From Ulota crispa (lineage: Eukaryota > Streptophyta > Bryopsida > Orthotrichales > Orthotrichaceae), in NCBI GenBank assembly GCA_963920765.1, contig OY987251.1, forward strand, positions 6,636,501 through 6,700,500: a stretch of 64,000 bases of DNA, read 5' to 3'. Below are positions 1 to 13,800 of the stretch, piece after piece. Each line of letters opens with the position of its first letter. Position 1 is the first letter of the stretch. The position numbers and the translations under genes were made by a program. The notes under the pieces are model-generated. The model had not been told where the DNA came from. It was given only the letters and a program-made list of their open reading frames with translations, and made no database searches.

Positions 1-1718
1 GTGGTCAGTGAAGCTTCTTGCTTATGGTTTTCTTACTTTGAGATGAGTGACTTGTGCTTGTGATCTCCCTTTTTTACAATTTTTTGCATTCTTATTCCGT
101 GGTTTTTAGGGTTAGGGTTTCCTGGTGTGTGTGTTTAGTATGTGCAATGGTTTCTGCATTGGTATATTGCATTGCATGCAAAGAGACATTTTAATTATTG
201 GAGTTAACTTGTAGCAAGTCTACCTTTTTGAAAGGAGGTATGTGGTTCTCACATTCCTGTGGATTGCCTTGTATGGTTTCTAATGCACAGGTTTATTTTG
301 AACTACGGATTGGAATTTACTTATTATTTCTTCTATGCTGTTTGGGCCACTTAATTTTGAGCAATTCTTTTTATAGAGCCAATCATTATGCATCCAACTG
401 TTTTAAATTTAATGGATTTTTTAATAGGAATATCACTAGAGTCACTCTTATGACAAGTAAGCTGCCCACCTTATCCTGGAACCCAGGGTAAGTAACTTAA
501 AGTACATGGTACCAATTTAAGTAGATTATTTTGTAGTGCGTCGTGTTGATGAGTAACAGTGAAAGTCCCATACATTGTTCTCATTATTCAAACAATAAGG
601 CATTGCTTTAATCAATTTTGTATGTGTAAAGATGTAGAGACACTCAAATGTGCCACCTTAAAATTGTCAGACAATAGCAACTTGTTGATGTAGCCCACCA
701 AAACATTCAGATGTCTTTCTTGGTTTATCTAACTTTGAGCCTTACCTAGTTTTTGCATAACGTGTTTTTTGGGGGAAGGTTGGTTTGGTCATAGTTTAGC
801 AACTAAGTTCACAATGCATGGAGTACAAACCGTTTACTCAAGATAATGATACATTAGTCTTATAGAGGGTGGTCACATCATACTATGGCCTCAATTATTG
901 AAGGTCGGGTTATAACAATACAAAAACGGCAGTCTAGGATGGTCTTTTGTGGAAGATAAGTGGTGGCACTAAGCATGAATACCTTGAATTTTTAGACATC
1001 TTTCTATTTGTTTCAATTGTTGTCTCCAAATTGCCACCTTTGAATGGTAGAAATCTTATCTTCAGTAAGACAATGCATGGACCCTTGTCACCCAATACTA
1101 CAAAAGTAAATTTTTACATGTTTATCCATTCTAAATTGGTTGCTTCAACTCGTGTGTTCTTTAGAAATGCACATCAGCCTGATTTATCTTTGGTTATTTT
1201 ACAAAATCATCTCTACCAATGTCTATAGTTAGAATTTTATTATCACTTCATGTGATTTATATCACAAAAAATAGAGTTTTTAAAATAAGCAACTATGCCA
1301 CAAAAGGCTTTGTCCCTATGGTTTAGAACCAATAAAGTTTAAGATGAATGTTTGAAAACCTAAGCCCCTTTTAGCTATTGGAGGATTTATTTGTAGTCTT
1401 TAGTACAAAGCTTCCAAAATCCGTCCAATAATTTTCAAAAATCCCTTGGAGTAAAACAAAGATGAGCATGGGTTACACTAGTACTCACAAAACCAAAACC
1501 AATTATAGATGAGGGTACAAGGTTTAGCGAATTGAGCACATAAATTCTTTCAAATGTATTCAATACAAATTTATAATTTTCTTTTTGCAACGACCATCAA
1601 CTTTATTCAACAATAATTAGATGTTTTAGCTGCACCTTTGTATTCCAACGCTTATACACTAAATTCAAAAAATCTTCCACAAATCATTGTTGTGCGCTTA
1701 TGGACAACATAATGCTTC
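1..1718. other. Intergenic DNA, no gene recognised
   Basis: AT-rich sequence without a credible coding region; open frames are under 100 codons and resemble no known protein. A telo-box-like GGGTTAGGGTTT stands at 109-120. The 3' end of a gene to the left of the window cannot be excluded. Confidence 0.4.
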
Positions 1719-2098
1719 TAAGGTAGGCGCACCCATAAGTATGGAAATAAGGGTTTTGGAGTAGGTAAAACAACAGACTAACTTTGAAAAAAATATTGTA
1801 AGTTAGGAAGTGGAAACCAAAAATATTGGCATCAATTTCAAGGTTCCAAGTGCAAGCATTTGTTCACAAAGATTTTTCAAGTCCAAAATCACTGAAATTG
1901 TAGGAATCATGTGTAAGAGATGCTAAAAACAAGGCTTGTTGGTTCTTAAATGTGAGATGGGTACTCAAAACTGTCATGCCACTCACCCCCAACCATCACT
2001 TTGTTACCCATAACTATCACTTCAGTTCTCATAACCATTTGCTTTTCTATTAAAATATCTCTAACTTGTCAGTGACGCCCATGGCTGTGCCTACCTTA
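1719..2098. mobile_element. MITE family A (TAAGGTAGGCGCACCCAT ends)
   Basis: Starts TAAGGTAGGCGCACCCAT and ends GGCTGTGCCTACCTTA; inverted termini. The interior shares GGCTTGTTGGTTCTTAAAT and CATAACTATCACTT with 17645-18004. Further family members: 5723-6267, 17379-18004, 28972-29380, 31859-32213, and a less regular copy near 48480-48790. No coding capacity. Confidence 0.8.
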
Positions 2099-2101
2099 TA
2101 T

Positions 2102-2315
2102 TGCATGACACATATAACCAGCAACTCTTGAATATGAGTAGTCAATCTATTATTTTGTCAAAGAAAAATAGTTATCAAAAATCCAAGATCACTATGATGA
2201 AGCTTGAGCTCTATTCTTATTGTTGGTGGAATTGCTTTCAAGCTAATGGGTATACATGTTTGTGCTTTTGTATTTCTTGTCATTACAAAGAGTTGTTGGG
2301 TATATGTGTCATGCA
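2102..2315. mobile_element. MITE family B, directly abutting a family A element
   Basis: TGCATGACACATATAACC at the left and TATATGTGTCATGCA at the right, an inverted repeat of about 25 bp. It follows the end of the family A element at 2098 after three bases. Other copies: 14046-14264, 41486-41696, with partial ends near 42095 and 50732. Confidence 0.78.
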
Positions 2316-2520
2316 CTGTATTTTCTATACTCTATCATTCTCTTACAATGGTGTACAAGCTCACAATCTAAACAAAGTTCATTGAACATAGTTACATCCC
2401 TACACACTAGTTTCCTTAGTAATATATTACTTCAACAAAGTTAACCTCTAACCCTATAACACTAGTAGCGCCATTGAGTGGCGGCTAAACAAATGTTCAG
2501 CTACTCAAACACAAGATGAA

Positions 2521-2706
2521 ACAGGTTTTCATCCATATTCTTTATTGTTGGTCTACCATGTTGGATTATGAAGAATATTAAATTGAATTTGTAACTTTGC
2601 TAGTATTTCTCTGAAACAGGTTTTCATCCATATTCTTTATTGTTGGTCTACCATGTTGGATTATGAAGAATATTAAATTGAATTTGTAACCTTGCTAGTA
2701 TTTCTC
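2521..2706. repeat. 95-bp direct tandem duplication
   Basis: ACAGGTTTTCATCCATATTC begins at 2521 and again at 2616; the two copies differ at only one or two positions (TAACTTTGC versus TAACCTTGC), so the duplication is recent. Confidence 0.9.
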
Positions 2707-3275
2707 TTTATATAAATAAGAAGTTAGTAAAAAAAATGGATCACAAAATATGCTATTTTAGTGTATTTTGGGAAGTTGTTGCTCCTTGCTCTAAATCTGA
2801 AATTCCCCCACAAAAATGATATTTTTTGAATTTGAGCCCAACTAACAAAGTAAAGGCCAACTACTCTAGTTGCTTCTCCAATTTGAATTTTGGGAAATTT
2901 CCTAGTAATGAATATTTTATTGCAATTTAAACTTTGAATGTATTTTCAATGTCTAATATTTTCTAATTTTAAAATGACACGGAAATGGAGTTTCCACCAT
3001 GATGTTTGTCATTGTGATATACACACATGGTGAAATTTTCAGATTCTTTGAAACGATTTTCTATTTGATATGATTTTCCTTCACTTTTTCTTCAAAAAAT
3101 CTCAAAAAAATCAAATTTTTACAAAAAAAGATCTAATTTATTGTGAAGACATGAAATTTGATCTTTGAAAATTAAATACAAAATTTTTCATACATACTTA
3201 ACTGTAGGATGGCAACAAATTGAGTGATGGATAGTAAGGCTTGGAATCAGCAGTCATGGGTCCGTCATTTAGGGG
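2707..3275. other. Intergenic AT-rich DNA, nothing recognised
   Basis: Low-complexity AT-rich sequence with runs of A and T. No open frame of note, no inverted repeat seen. Confidence 0.4.
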
Positions 3276-3504
3276 TTAATCATCCCCAGAGCATAGTAGA
3301 TATGTTGCTATATAATTGACTTTTACTACTATCAAAGAAGTTTTAATTTGGGAACTCAAATAGCTCACTAAGATAGCATTGATCTATATTCCAATTTCTT
3401 TGTTGATCTCAAATGTAGTAAATGTGTAAATCCGTTCCAAATACAAGAAGAACTATCTTGTATTGTATTTGCCACAACGGCACACTTAGACATTTAGGGG
3501 TTAA
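3276..3504. mobile_element. TTAA-flanked element, inverted copy of the 5999-6239 family
   Basis: Ends CATTTAGGGGTTAA at 3504. On the reverse complement the 5999-6239 element shares long stretches with it (AGTTTTAATTTGGGA, GCATTGATCT, TTGATCTCAAATGTA). The left end near 3276 (TTAATCATCCCC) is degenerate; another end-like motif AGGGGTTAA immediately precedes it. Confidence 0.6.
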
Positions 3505-4439
3505 ATCACCCACAAATCTTCTCACAAAACTAGATACCAAAAACAATAATACAGGATACACATCTTGACCTCAATGTTCTTCCACCAAAAAAATAGCCGG
3601 TCCAAGTATTTCTAGCCTTTGTATATAATAAAATAGTCCAAAATAAAGCAAACCTGAGGAAACGGAAGATAAAGAATTACAAGTTTCATAATAAGACCTG
3701 AGTTCAGGACCTATACTTAGCGTACTGAACGTAGTAGGATCTATACCCAGCCTACTAAACATATAGAAAATTTCTAATAAACATCTACGAAGTAAGAAGT
3801 TGAACAAAGTAAGACCACCCAAATCTGCCATCCTAAAGTCTTACACAAAGTGTACTTGATGAAGACAATGTAGACCGCCTAAACATTTTGATGTCTAATT
3901 CAGATCATCTACCAAAAAAGCTTAAAAACATCCTGACTTTTGTGTGAAATTTCACAGAACACATTCTTTGGTGCTTTAGAATCCTCTTTGACAAGTAAAA
4001 CTTAAAATTACAACGTTTGCTTGGTATCATATTAGAGACTACTCTAGTAGTGACTATTTTTGTGTCCCTACCGACTAGGTTCATTACGTATCATATTTCA
4101 GTGTCAAACAATAAAAAAAAACGAACAAAGCCTGCACTTTACAATGTGATACAGCTTTTTCAGCTCTCAAAATAGGTACAAGCCAGTAATATAAGTACAA
4201 ATACTTTTAAACACATCAGTGCTGGCCTAAGCTAAGCAGATGACTACCATATCACTACAATTCAAGTACTTTTAAAAGAGTAACAGAAGATACCAGCTTT
4301 GATATCACTCCTGACGATGTCACACTGCACAGTGTCCAGTTGTTGTTTCTGTATTGCCTTCTTCTTACAAAAGTTGAGCAAAAAACAATGTCTACAACTC
4401 CATCTGGAGAAAAATGAAAAGAGAGAAATACTCTTTCAT
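3505..4439. other. Intergenic DNA, no gene recognised
   Basis: No supported coding region. An 86-codon minus-strand frame (3571-3831) resembles no protein I know. The part next to 4440 may belong to the VAC14 transcript end. Confidence 0.35.
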
Positions 4440-4812
4440 TTTTATGTCACAACCCTGCCTGCGCCCTAGACCGGATTAGGGTTTCACGGGTTAGGGTTTA
4501 GGGTTTGGGGATTGCCAGCTGCTGCAGTATACTTGGACCAGATTTTATTCATCCAGCACCATTATTGGCCGCTTATCACCTCGAGGGATATGAGAAACTC
4601 AAGCCTAGCGTTTCTCCCTAAAGCAATAGAGTAAGTAGCCTTGACAAGGGGTGTAAACGTACAATCGTCATGTCATCATCCAAGCAACGGATGATATGAT
4701 AAAATCAAATATCAACAAAGTGAAAAAAAAAAAAAAAAGCAAAATAATACCTTCACCTCATAAAATTTGGGCTGTATATGGTAAGCAATTGATACATGTA
4801 GTGTGATCAACA
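4440..4812 (-). other. Probable 3' untranslated region of the VAC14 gene
   Basis: This stretch directly follows the VAC14 stop codon. Around 4450-4680 it is clearly richer in G+C than the surrounding repeat DNA, which suggests a transcribed leader or trailer. It contains the telomere-like motifs near 4485-4518. No poly(A) site can be fixed by eye. Confidence 0.4.
4485..4518. repeat. Degenerate TTTAGGG-type telomeric motif (telo-box cluster)
   Basis: Several degenerate copies of TTAGGGTTT stand in a row. The plant telomere unit is TTTAGGG, and short telo-boxes are common in plant gene leaders. Single boxes also occur at 107-121, near 16339 in the VAC14 leader (reading TTAGGGTTT on the minus strand) and near 32281 just upstream of the flippase gene. 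Confidence 0.55.
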
Positions 4813-7800
4813 TTAGCTCCTTCCCGGCCGTGGAGACTTTGGAGGGCCACGTCCTTCAGAGGCACTTCCTTTTGATGATTGCGAATCTGATCGGTAATCT
4901 GGTCTTTGTCCATTCTGCCACATCACACACAAGTTCCGTGTCAAGATACGATAAACCCTGAACCCTAAATCCCTGAACCAGAATATTATTTGCGTCCTTG
5001 TTTGCTAGGATGATCAAAGCTTTCATTACCCGTGCATACACAAAAATACACAACGTGAGCAACTAAACTCTTCAGCAACAAATACATCGAAAGTATATGG
5101 AAAACTTGAGTTATCAACTTCATTTTTCGGACAACCTTCAAGGTTAGGTTTAGATTCCACGTGAGGCTCGTTTATAACTCCCACAGTACTCCCAAAGAAT
5201 AGAAGCACAAAAAAAAAGGGTTTTCAGTACATTGATTTTCGAATCTTTAGAAAGCACCATAAAGAGAACATTTCCTCCATAATTCATAGAGAGGTCTCTC
5301 TGCATAGTGACCATAGAAAGACCTCCCCATGAATCATAGAGAATGTTCTCTTTAAGAAGTTGAAAAAAAAGGGCAAATTTCATGGATACCCCTGAAGTTT
5401 GCCATATTTCATAGATAGCCCTGCTTTTTCAGAAATTTCACAAATACCCTTGGACTAAAATTTTCAGGTGTTTGTTTTGTTGTGCATGCCACTTCCCTTC
5501 TTCCTTTGTGCGCACTCATAACAAGAAAGAAAGTAGTGTGTGTGCATGCAAAACAAAACAAACACCTGAAAATTTTGGTCCAAGGGTACATGTGAAATTT
5601 CTGAAAAAGCAGGGGTATCTATGAAAATATGGCAAACTTCAGGGGTATCCATGAAATTTTCCCAAAAAAACCTCCTGAATCTTTACTGAAGACCTTGTTT
5701 GAAGGCAAATTGGTTATGGAAGTAAGGTAGCAACACCCATAACCATCACTGTACCCACAACCACCACCTCTAAAATCTTGGAAAATCTATGGAAGTGAAT
5801 AGATGTAATTACAAGGATATACAACATGTGAACATGAAACCTTAATGTTATTAGGTGCAATTGCAGTCGGTGCTTTAAAAATTCACAATTCTCACAGTAT
5901 CCAATTAATACATTCGAAAGTGCAAACTCATCATTTTTCTCTTGCTATAGGCCTATAATTTGGTACATGTTTATTCATAATCATCATGCTCAAAACCCTT
6001 AACCCTTCAACGACCAAGCAGCCTTTACGACCAGTACAATAGGGGGTATTTTTCTTGTACTTGGAGTGCCTCCAGACCTTTATTACATTTGAGATCAACG
6101 AAGAAGTTAGAATAAAGATCAATGCTGTTCTAGTGAGGTAGTCAAGATCCCAAATTAAAACTTTTTGTTGGTAGCAAATGCCAGTTATACAGCAGCGTAC
6201 ATACTATGTATTTTAGTAGCTGGGTCCTTTAAGGGTTAATTTGACGGTTATGGGTGATGCTACCTTAGGGATCATACCTGGTTCGGGATAACTGGAGGCC
6301 GGCGAGGTGGTTTGGGGGTGTTATTCCCAACCACCCTTTGCAACCGGTGTTGGAGTTGCACTTGCTCAAATTGTTTCAACTGCATGGCAAAGTTGATAGC
6401 TGCAGCTCCGTTGCCTGCGTCAGCATTCTTGTCACCATCCTCCGTAGAAGTCGTCTGCAGGTTGAGTGAGCTAGTTGGTATGAAGGGAACATGAGATAGG
6501 ATCTGAGGATAAGGTCCTGATGATGCACTCCTCCGTATTGCGCTAAGACCAGGGAACTCACTAGGGGTCGACATTCCCTGTGGTTGCGTGTGCATAAAAG
6601 AATGGGATGGAACTGTCTTCAGTCTAGTGCGTAGGATTTTGAATGCAGAGCTTTGCTGAAGAAGTCAGAGCAAAAAAAACCATTAAAACTCAGTCTCTTA
6701 TAATGCACTATCATTGCTAACCACCGTAAAACAACGTGTGAATAACTAAAGATAGGGAATTGCTAAAGCCACACCCCAAGGTGTGCTTTGAGCATGAAAT
6801 GTGAGAATTTAATGCTGATTTTTTATATTTTGATCAAAAGATATGTTTCACCTCTAATATTCTAAGGCTATATTCAAAAAAATTGGAGGTGCTTGAACTT
6901 TGAAACTCAAAATGTTGATAGAACTTTTGAATTAATTTAAGCAAAAATACTTCAAAAATAGCATTGGTGCAATAAAAGTTCAAAAAAACAATTGTATTTG
7001 TTCTTATATCTTTCAAGGAGGTGGTAATGCCATGATTGAATGAACGTTGGACCACTTGAATATAAAAAAATAGCATTAAACTCTCAAATTACATGCTCAC
7101 TGGGGTGTGGCGTTAGCAATTCCCCTACAGATATAGCATCAGTTTCGTACCTGAGGGAGTAACATAAGAAGCCCGTAAAGTGTTTTTAAGAGTTGGGGAT
7201 AACGCCCTGGCTCTAACAACTAGTAGCACAGACCCACATCACCAGCAATTAATGATCAGATATGAGGTGATACACTCAGCCAGAGCCCTAAACTCTCAAA
7301 TTAGTATGAACAAGACCATGACGGCAATCAAAACATAAAAACACAAACGGCAAGAGCGGCGATACGGAAATAAGTCAAAAATGAAGGACTTCAATAATTA
7401 AGAAGTCTATTCTATAGTTGGTGTCTCCACTAATTAAGTGTGATTATCATGCAATAACAAACAACAGAGTTTTCAGTAAAACATATATTATTTAAGAGCT
7501 CTTAGACAGCATTAGAAAGAGCATCTTCCTCAATGTTCACGGGGAGGTCTGTCTACAGTCACAGTGTGACCTCCCAATTAAGTATGAACAATATTCTCTT
7601 TATAATGCTGTCCAAAAGTTAGTAAAACAGTCAAATTATACTGAAAACCCTGTTAAATGCATTCTACGGAGTGCCACTAATTCCTCAGAGCAAAAGAGCA
7701 AAGCGGATTAAATTGTTCAGGAATGATGTTAAACTTGCACTCAAAATAGACAGAGTAGAAGAATTACCTGCAACCTCAGGTAGGCGAAGATTGGGGTCTC

Positions 7801-10800
7801 TAAAAGTCTCACCAACTTGTCTACTTGCACTAATAAATTTACACTAATATCTGTCTCTCCAAGCGATTGGATCACAGAACTTGCATGCGGGTAAGCCTGT
7901 CAAACACCAAAACCAATGTCAACTAACATCAGCACACAAAAAGGGTTATTACAAACAATTCAGGGTAGGAATTATAAAAGGGCGTGTAAGTTTTTATCAT
8001 AAGCAGCTGCGGTACTCTCATAGGGTCAGTGCAGTACCCCTCAGAATTGTATTTTAACGTACAAAAGGAGATTGTCAAGGCCATACCTGGGCAAGCAAAC
8101 AGAGACTAACAGTAGCCACGGGTGAATGACACCAGGATGCATACAACGCAACAAACAGGTCCCGGCCAGCAGAAGCTGAAAGAGACCCTTTTAAAAGAGC
8201 CCTCAAATCTGCTAACTCTGGGGCAGTCAAGAGTATCAAGTTGAGTGCCTGCAGTGAATAGGAACGTGTTGAGTGACAATACAACACTGTAAAAAATATA
8301 TCATACAGCAAATTGACACTCAAAACATAACATTCTTGATGGCCAATTGACCATCCTCAAGAGGGTTCAAAATTTTGCGCAAAAAGATACTTATTTCATG
8401 CACAAGAACACTTTCTTTTTTGCTCCTTCAAGTCCTCTTTTATACCCGTCTGACTGATCCACCGACTTCTCCAAAATTTCCTTCATTATTTGGATGAATC
8501 CAGATATGCCAACACATGATTTCTTCCTACAAGACTGCTTTTCCAACTACCTCAAATGCTATAAACCAACAGAAGCTTACAATCCTGCAGGCAAGCTCGA
8601 ATTGAATACTCAAATGTCCAATACATATTGAAATTTTGTACACATGAATGTAGAACCTGAAATCCATTCAATATTAGTCATATCCACTCGTCAAAGCTCA
8701 CCTGGACCATAATTGTTGCAAATTCCAGGTCCGGCTCTTGTTCCAAAATGGTAGCCAGCTCCCGGTAAACTCGTTCTGCATCCAGCAACTGGCATAGTCT
8801 GCGTAGCGCCAACGTACCTCTCCTGTAACAAAATCATACAATCCAGATAGACCTTTCTCAGAATTCATTCTTCCAATCAAAAGCTCAATTGAGCTCACTC
8901 CTTAGCAAAGCCAGTGACCTAGCTGTTTAAAATAGTAACCAATGAAATGTACAGACTATTGTAGATCTAAATCAGAATAACAACATCGAGAAGTGCACAT
9001 ACTGAAAGTCCAAAATCAAACCCGGCAGTGAACAACCAGTACACCAAATCACTGGCTTGGCCCGTGCTAGACGACTCAATAGTCATTGAAACTGCACCCA
9101 TGTCTAAGATCATACTTGGAAATGATTACAACGAAATAAAAACGATGGTTTGTTTTCGTTTTCTAAGTAGAACAGAAATAGTATACAAGGGAGTCAAAAG
9201 ATATATTAGTCCTAACGAGACTTGATAATACCAAATAGAACTACCTCAGTGATCCCAGACAACTTCGATTGATGGATTAGAAAACTTAATCCTATCATAC
9301 CATACATTCACACAAGCTGGATATGCAGAACAATATTAAAAAACAAAAGGCACAAGATCCAATTTTCCTTCCATCCCAGACCATTTTGAATGAGAAATCA
9401 AACTTAAGGGTCTATAACAAAAATACCGCTCCAGAAGGGAATGTTCGCTGTTGAAACGGTGTACAAGAAAGACCATCAGGTGTCGGAAATGTTGAGCGTC
9501 TCGAGCTATGCAGGCTTGCACTTCCAGCACAAGCAGGGCAACCTGGAAAGGAAAGTACATCAGAATTGATTCCAAAATTATATATCCCCTAAATGTGCAA
9601 ATTGCCAAAAGTGACTGCTTCCATCTCTATCAAAAAAGCCATTTAAAAGCTTCGAGGAATGTAACAAGAATATATCAACAGAAGCCATATATTATTGAAT
9701 GATAAATAGAATGGTTTTAAATGACAACTCTTAGCTGCCAAAGTAGACTTTCTAAATTTAGCGGGTTAAAATACTGCAGAGACTCTGAAAAAATGTGGAT
9801 AAGCTACAGACTAACGCAGCCATAAAATTCACATTGAGGGATAGCAGGGACTCACTTCATCGGATGTGTCAGAAAGGGAAGTCAGCAAGGCAGGAAAGAT
9901 ATCATCCAAAAACGACAGCACCTACACAAACCATATCGCTCAATCAGCAGTCGACCAACTCTGACAATTGAATAACAACAACTTTAGCTTTGGAAATATC
10001 CCGCAAAGTACTCTCCCAAATTTCCAAGAAACATGTTCCATCACTTATCATTTGGAAACCTAGCAAGCTTTTGATGTAAGATTTATCAAAGCTAGAAACA
10101 TTTGTGGCCAATTTAAGCATTCCATCAGGTCAAGTTGCAGAAAGAATTAAATTTGATGCAATCTAATGTAATTACGGCAAACTTACTTCTGTTCGATGCC
10201 TCTCCAACAACACAGAAATCCACCTCAAGGCCTCCAACCTTGTTCCCTCCCACTCATTTCCAAGCTCCCTAATGATCAAATAAATCAGACGGATGAATAA
10301 AAGCTTTATTAGCACAAATTTCGGTAATAGCTAATAAGGTTGGTGCAATTCCTACTGTATCCAAAACAACGCATTAGGGCCTAGAAAGAGTTGCTTCATC
10401 AGCAAATATCTATAATAACAATACAACCTTCATACTGAGAATTGGCTTGGCCATGAAAGCATTTAAGTATAAACATTTGTTTCTGTAATCTAGATAAGTA
10501 TGAGCTGAGGAAAAACCTTCTTGCGATGACCAGAACAGCACCAATGTCAAATCCCTCCGAAGGTTCTGCCTTGATAGCACGAAGCTCGTCATTTGTTTCT
10601 TGAGCGACCTGGAAACCTCACATGAACACTGCCTTATCTTCCCTCATAAACGCAGAAGAACTCAATAAACGAGGTTCTACTTACCATTTAATATCACCAC
10701 AAATTACAAGGCAAGGAATGATAGGAACTTCAGCAAAAACAGACTGTTTCTCGAAGTTTTAGGCAGAACAAAAAAATAGATGTTAGATATATAAATAGAA

Positions 10801-13800
10801 TTTTTTAGGCTCTACAAGAGTAAGTTCCATCCTAAGGCACTAAAAATGATAGTTCTGCAGATATCAATTGCTAGAGACATACCACTCTTATCTTTTCTTC
10901 CTTATCAGATATAGCAGGAAGCACAACTCCAAGGATATCAGAGTAATACGGCACAAGCTGGTCACCTCCCAGCTTCACGAACTCATTAACCTGCACACAC
11001 AACAAAAGCACGTCAATCAAACGAAACTTGCAGTGGAGAAAATGTGCATTTATCAACCACTGAACCTAATTAGTAATAGTTTTCATGCCAGAATTCTGTT
11101 TCTCTAGCAAAAAGTTCCACAAATAGTTTAAGAAACATACCCAAGTAATTGAAGTCAGCCGAGTGAACGCATGGGGAGATCCTGCTCTTTGTACAAGTAT
11201 CTCTGCCATTCTACCATAGTCCACGGACTGTCCACGTCATCACCCACCAGATCCCACAATAAATTCAAAAACTTAGTGCTCAAATATGAACCCCTGCCAA
11301 TATACTAAAATCAGACCATACACTATAATACATGGTGCGAGATTTCAGAAAAAGCATGTTACTTATTTCAGAAGGTCTGCAAGATAACACATTTTCGAAA
11401 ATCAATAAATTAAAATTAGGCACTTACAGGTGCGTTTTTAATCTCCTGTAGAAATTCTGCAAGAGCTTGATCGGCCTGTTGTCGTATCTCATGGCTGGTA
11501 TCACTGAGCATATTGAATAACCCTACAAGAATGCAACACCCATCGATTTTCAGTAACCCTTCTTGTTCATGAACAAAGGAACTGAAAAAGTAGAGAGAGT
11601 TTCCCAAGCGAAAACTAGAAAACCCGCTTTGGACATTAATAATCAATAATGATAATTCCAAAGCATGTTCCTAGCATAGAAATGTTGAGCATAAATTCTT
11701 CTTTCTAATAGTGAATTTTATTGAAGAGAGCTTCTTACATGATTTGTTTGAACTCTTATACATTTGGAAATAGGTGTTTGGCCACTTGGACATGTAGAGA
11801 CTAAAAGAAATGGGATCAAACATGAAGGATAGAGGCGCGAGAATAACTTACCATCGAGAAAGTCTGGGAGGAAACCAAGCATGTCAATATCTGGGACACT
11901 GTCTAGCACAGTGATCCATCCCACTAAGAATTGACGTACAAATGGGTTGAGTACATTCATACGCTCCCTCAATAGTGGAATGAACTCCTCAATGCTGCAA
12001 TCATGAGATCATAAACTCATTTTAATAACTTTGTTAAATATGAATAAATTGAAACAAAAACAAGAACAGAGCATGAGTATTGATTGACAGGCACAAGATT
12101 AACAGTTTATTTATTTTTTATTCATGTCCCTTAACACTAAATACTACTATCCTAGCGAATATGCTACCAAAAACAACCGTATAGGAAATTGAGATGAACC
12201 TGAATTGATCACTTTCAGTAACAATATCCTGCAAAATGCAGACGGGCAAATCACAAGTCAAATATCTTCCCAAAGAGGAGTCTGAATCTACTAGAAAAGT
12301 ACAAAAACTTTGCCTGCTGCTCAACCAACTACTCTCCCACGCATTGTGTGAGTGTCTATGAAATGATATGAAAGTTAATCGTGACAACATTCAATAGAAT
12401 AAAGCTCTTTGATCAGAAATAGGTTAGGTGGCTACCTTTACAAGGCGATCTAATAAGTGAGCAGCACTTTGAACACTAGGATCTGAATCGGCTGAGAGTT
12501 TGCAAAGCGCATCAAAGATGTCATTGAAAAACACGATGAAATCACCTCTTGCAACCTGCCCCACAATGGTAACAAGCCATAAGCAGCCAAGGATGGTCGC
12601 TTCTATATCCGAAGGAACTGGAAAGAATCACTATATGCTTCAAGAAAAAGGTGACAAAAAGTACCAATGGAAAGTAGAAATCATAACCTACATTTTCGAA
12701 CAATAGAAATGCATTTCAGTAGCTAACAAAATCAACTGATAACTTCCAAAGTAAACTTTCTATTTCGAGTTTAGGGTTTACTATCATACTTATTTCATAT
12801 CTAAGAAACCATAAACTCACCCTTGTTATTCAAACTTGAACCAAAGCCTTACCTTCGCAATGTTGTAGAGTGCTTCACAAGCATAGTATCGCACACGGCT
12901 GTCCTGATCTACAAATGAATTAAGAACAGGAGGGACGATTTTCTGCAAAAGCACACAGCAATTGCCTTCAGAAATACTACTACCCCAAGTCACAATTTAA
13001 AATTATGAATTAAATTTGGAACATCCGTTTGATTCATACATCGTAGTTGAAAGTATACACCAGTTAATCATTGAACAAAGTACCTCGAGGTGCTGCGCAG
13101 CTTCTGATGCAAGTCCTACTGTTGCAGCTGCTAGACCAATCAGCCCCCCCTGTTTAATGAAGTAACATAAACTCATCAGAAACCAGAATTTTAAAAAGGA
13201 CCTCATGTCATAATAACATAGACTGTCTGTACTGGTCTTTCTCCCAACTCCCTACAACTACGCCAAAAAGTGCAATTACTATGGTCTACGCTAATATTTA
13301 CATCATGTTTTAGAACTGTTTATTATTGACAAATTTTCCAAGTATCAAGGATTAAGTCGTCCATGGCTCTACAATAACCCACTTTCCTTCAAGTGAAAAA
13401 TGATGCCCTTCATCAAAGCGAATTGCTAAAGGGAAAAAAATTAAGGGAAATTTTCATGGATACCCTGAAGTTTGCAATATTTTCATAGATACCCCTGCTT
13501 TTTCAGAAATATCACAAATACCCTTGGACCAAGAATATTGCTCCGTAGCCATTTGTTTTGTTGTGCATATCACTTCCCTTCTTCCTTTGTGCACACGCAT
13601 AACAAGAAAGAAAAAGTGTGCACACAAAGGGAGAAGGAAGTGACATGCATAACAAAACAAACTCCTAAAAAATTTGGTCCAAGGGTATTTGTGATATTTC
13701 TGAAAAAGCAGGGGTATCTATGAAAATATTACAAACTTCAAGGGTATCCATGAAATTTTCCCAAAAATTAAAAGGCTAGAATTCGTTTGGCCCACAGTAA

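Noticed and set aside
3571..3831. 86-codon minus-strand open frame (MADLGGLTLF...) considered as a retroelement fragment
   Set aside because: No reverse transcriptase or integrase motif; too short to support.
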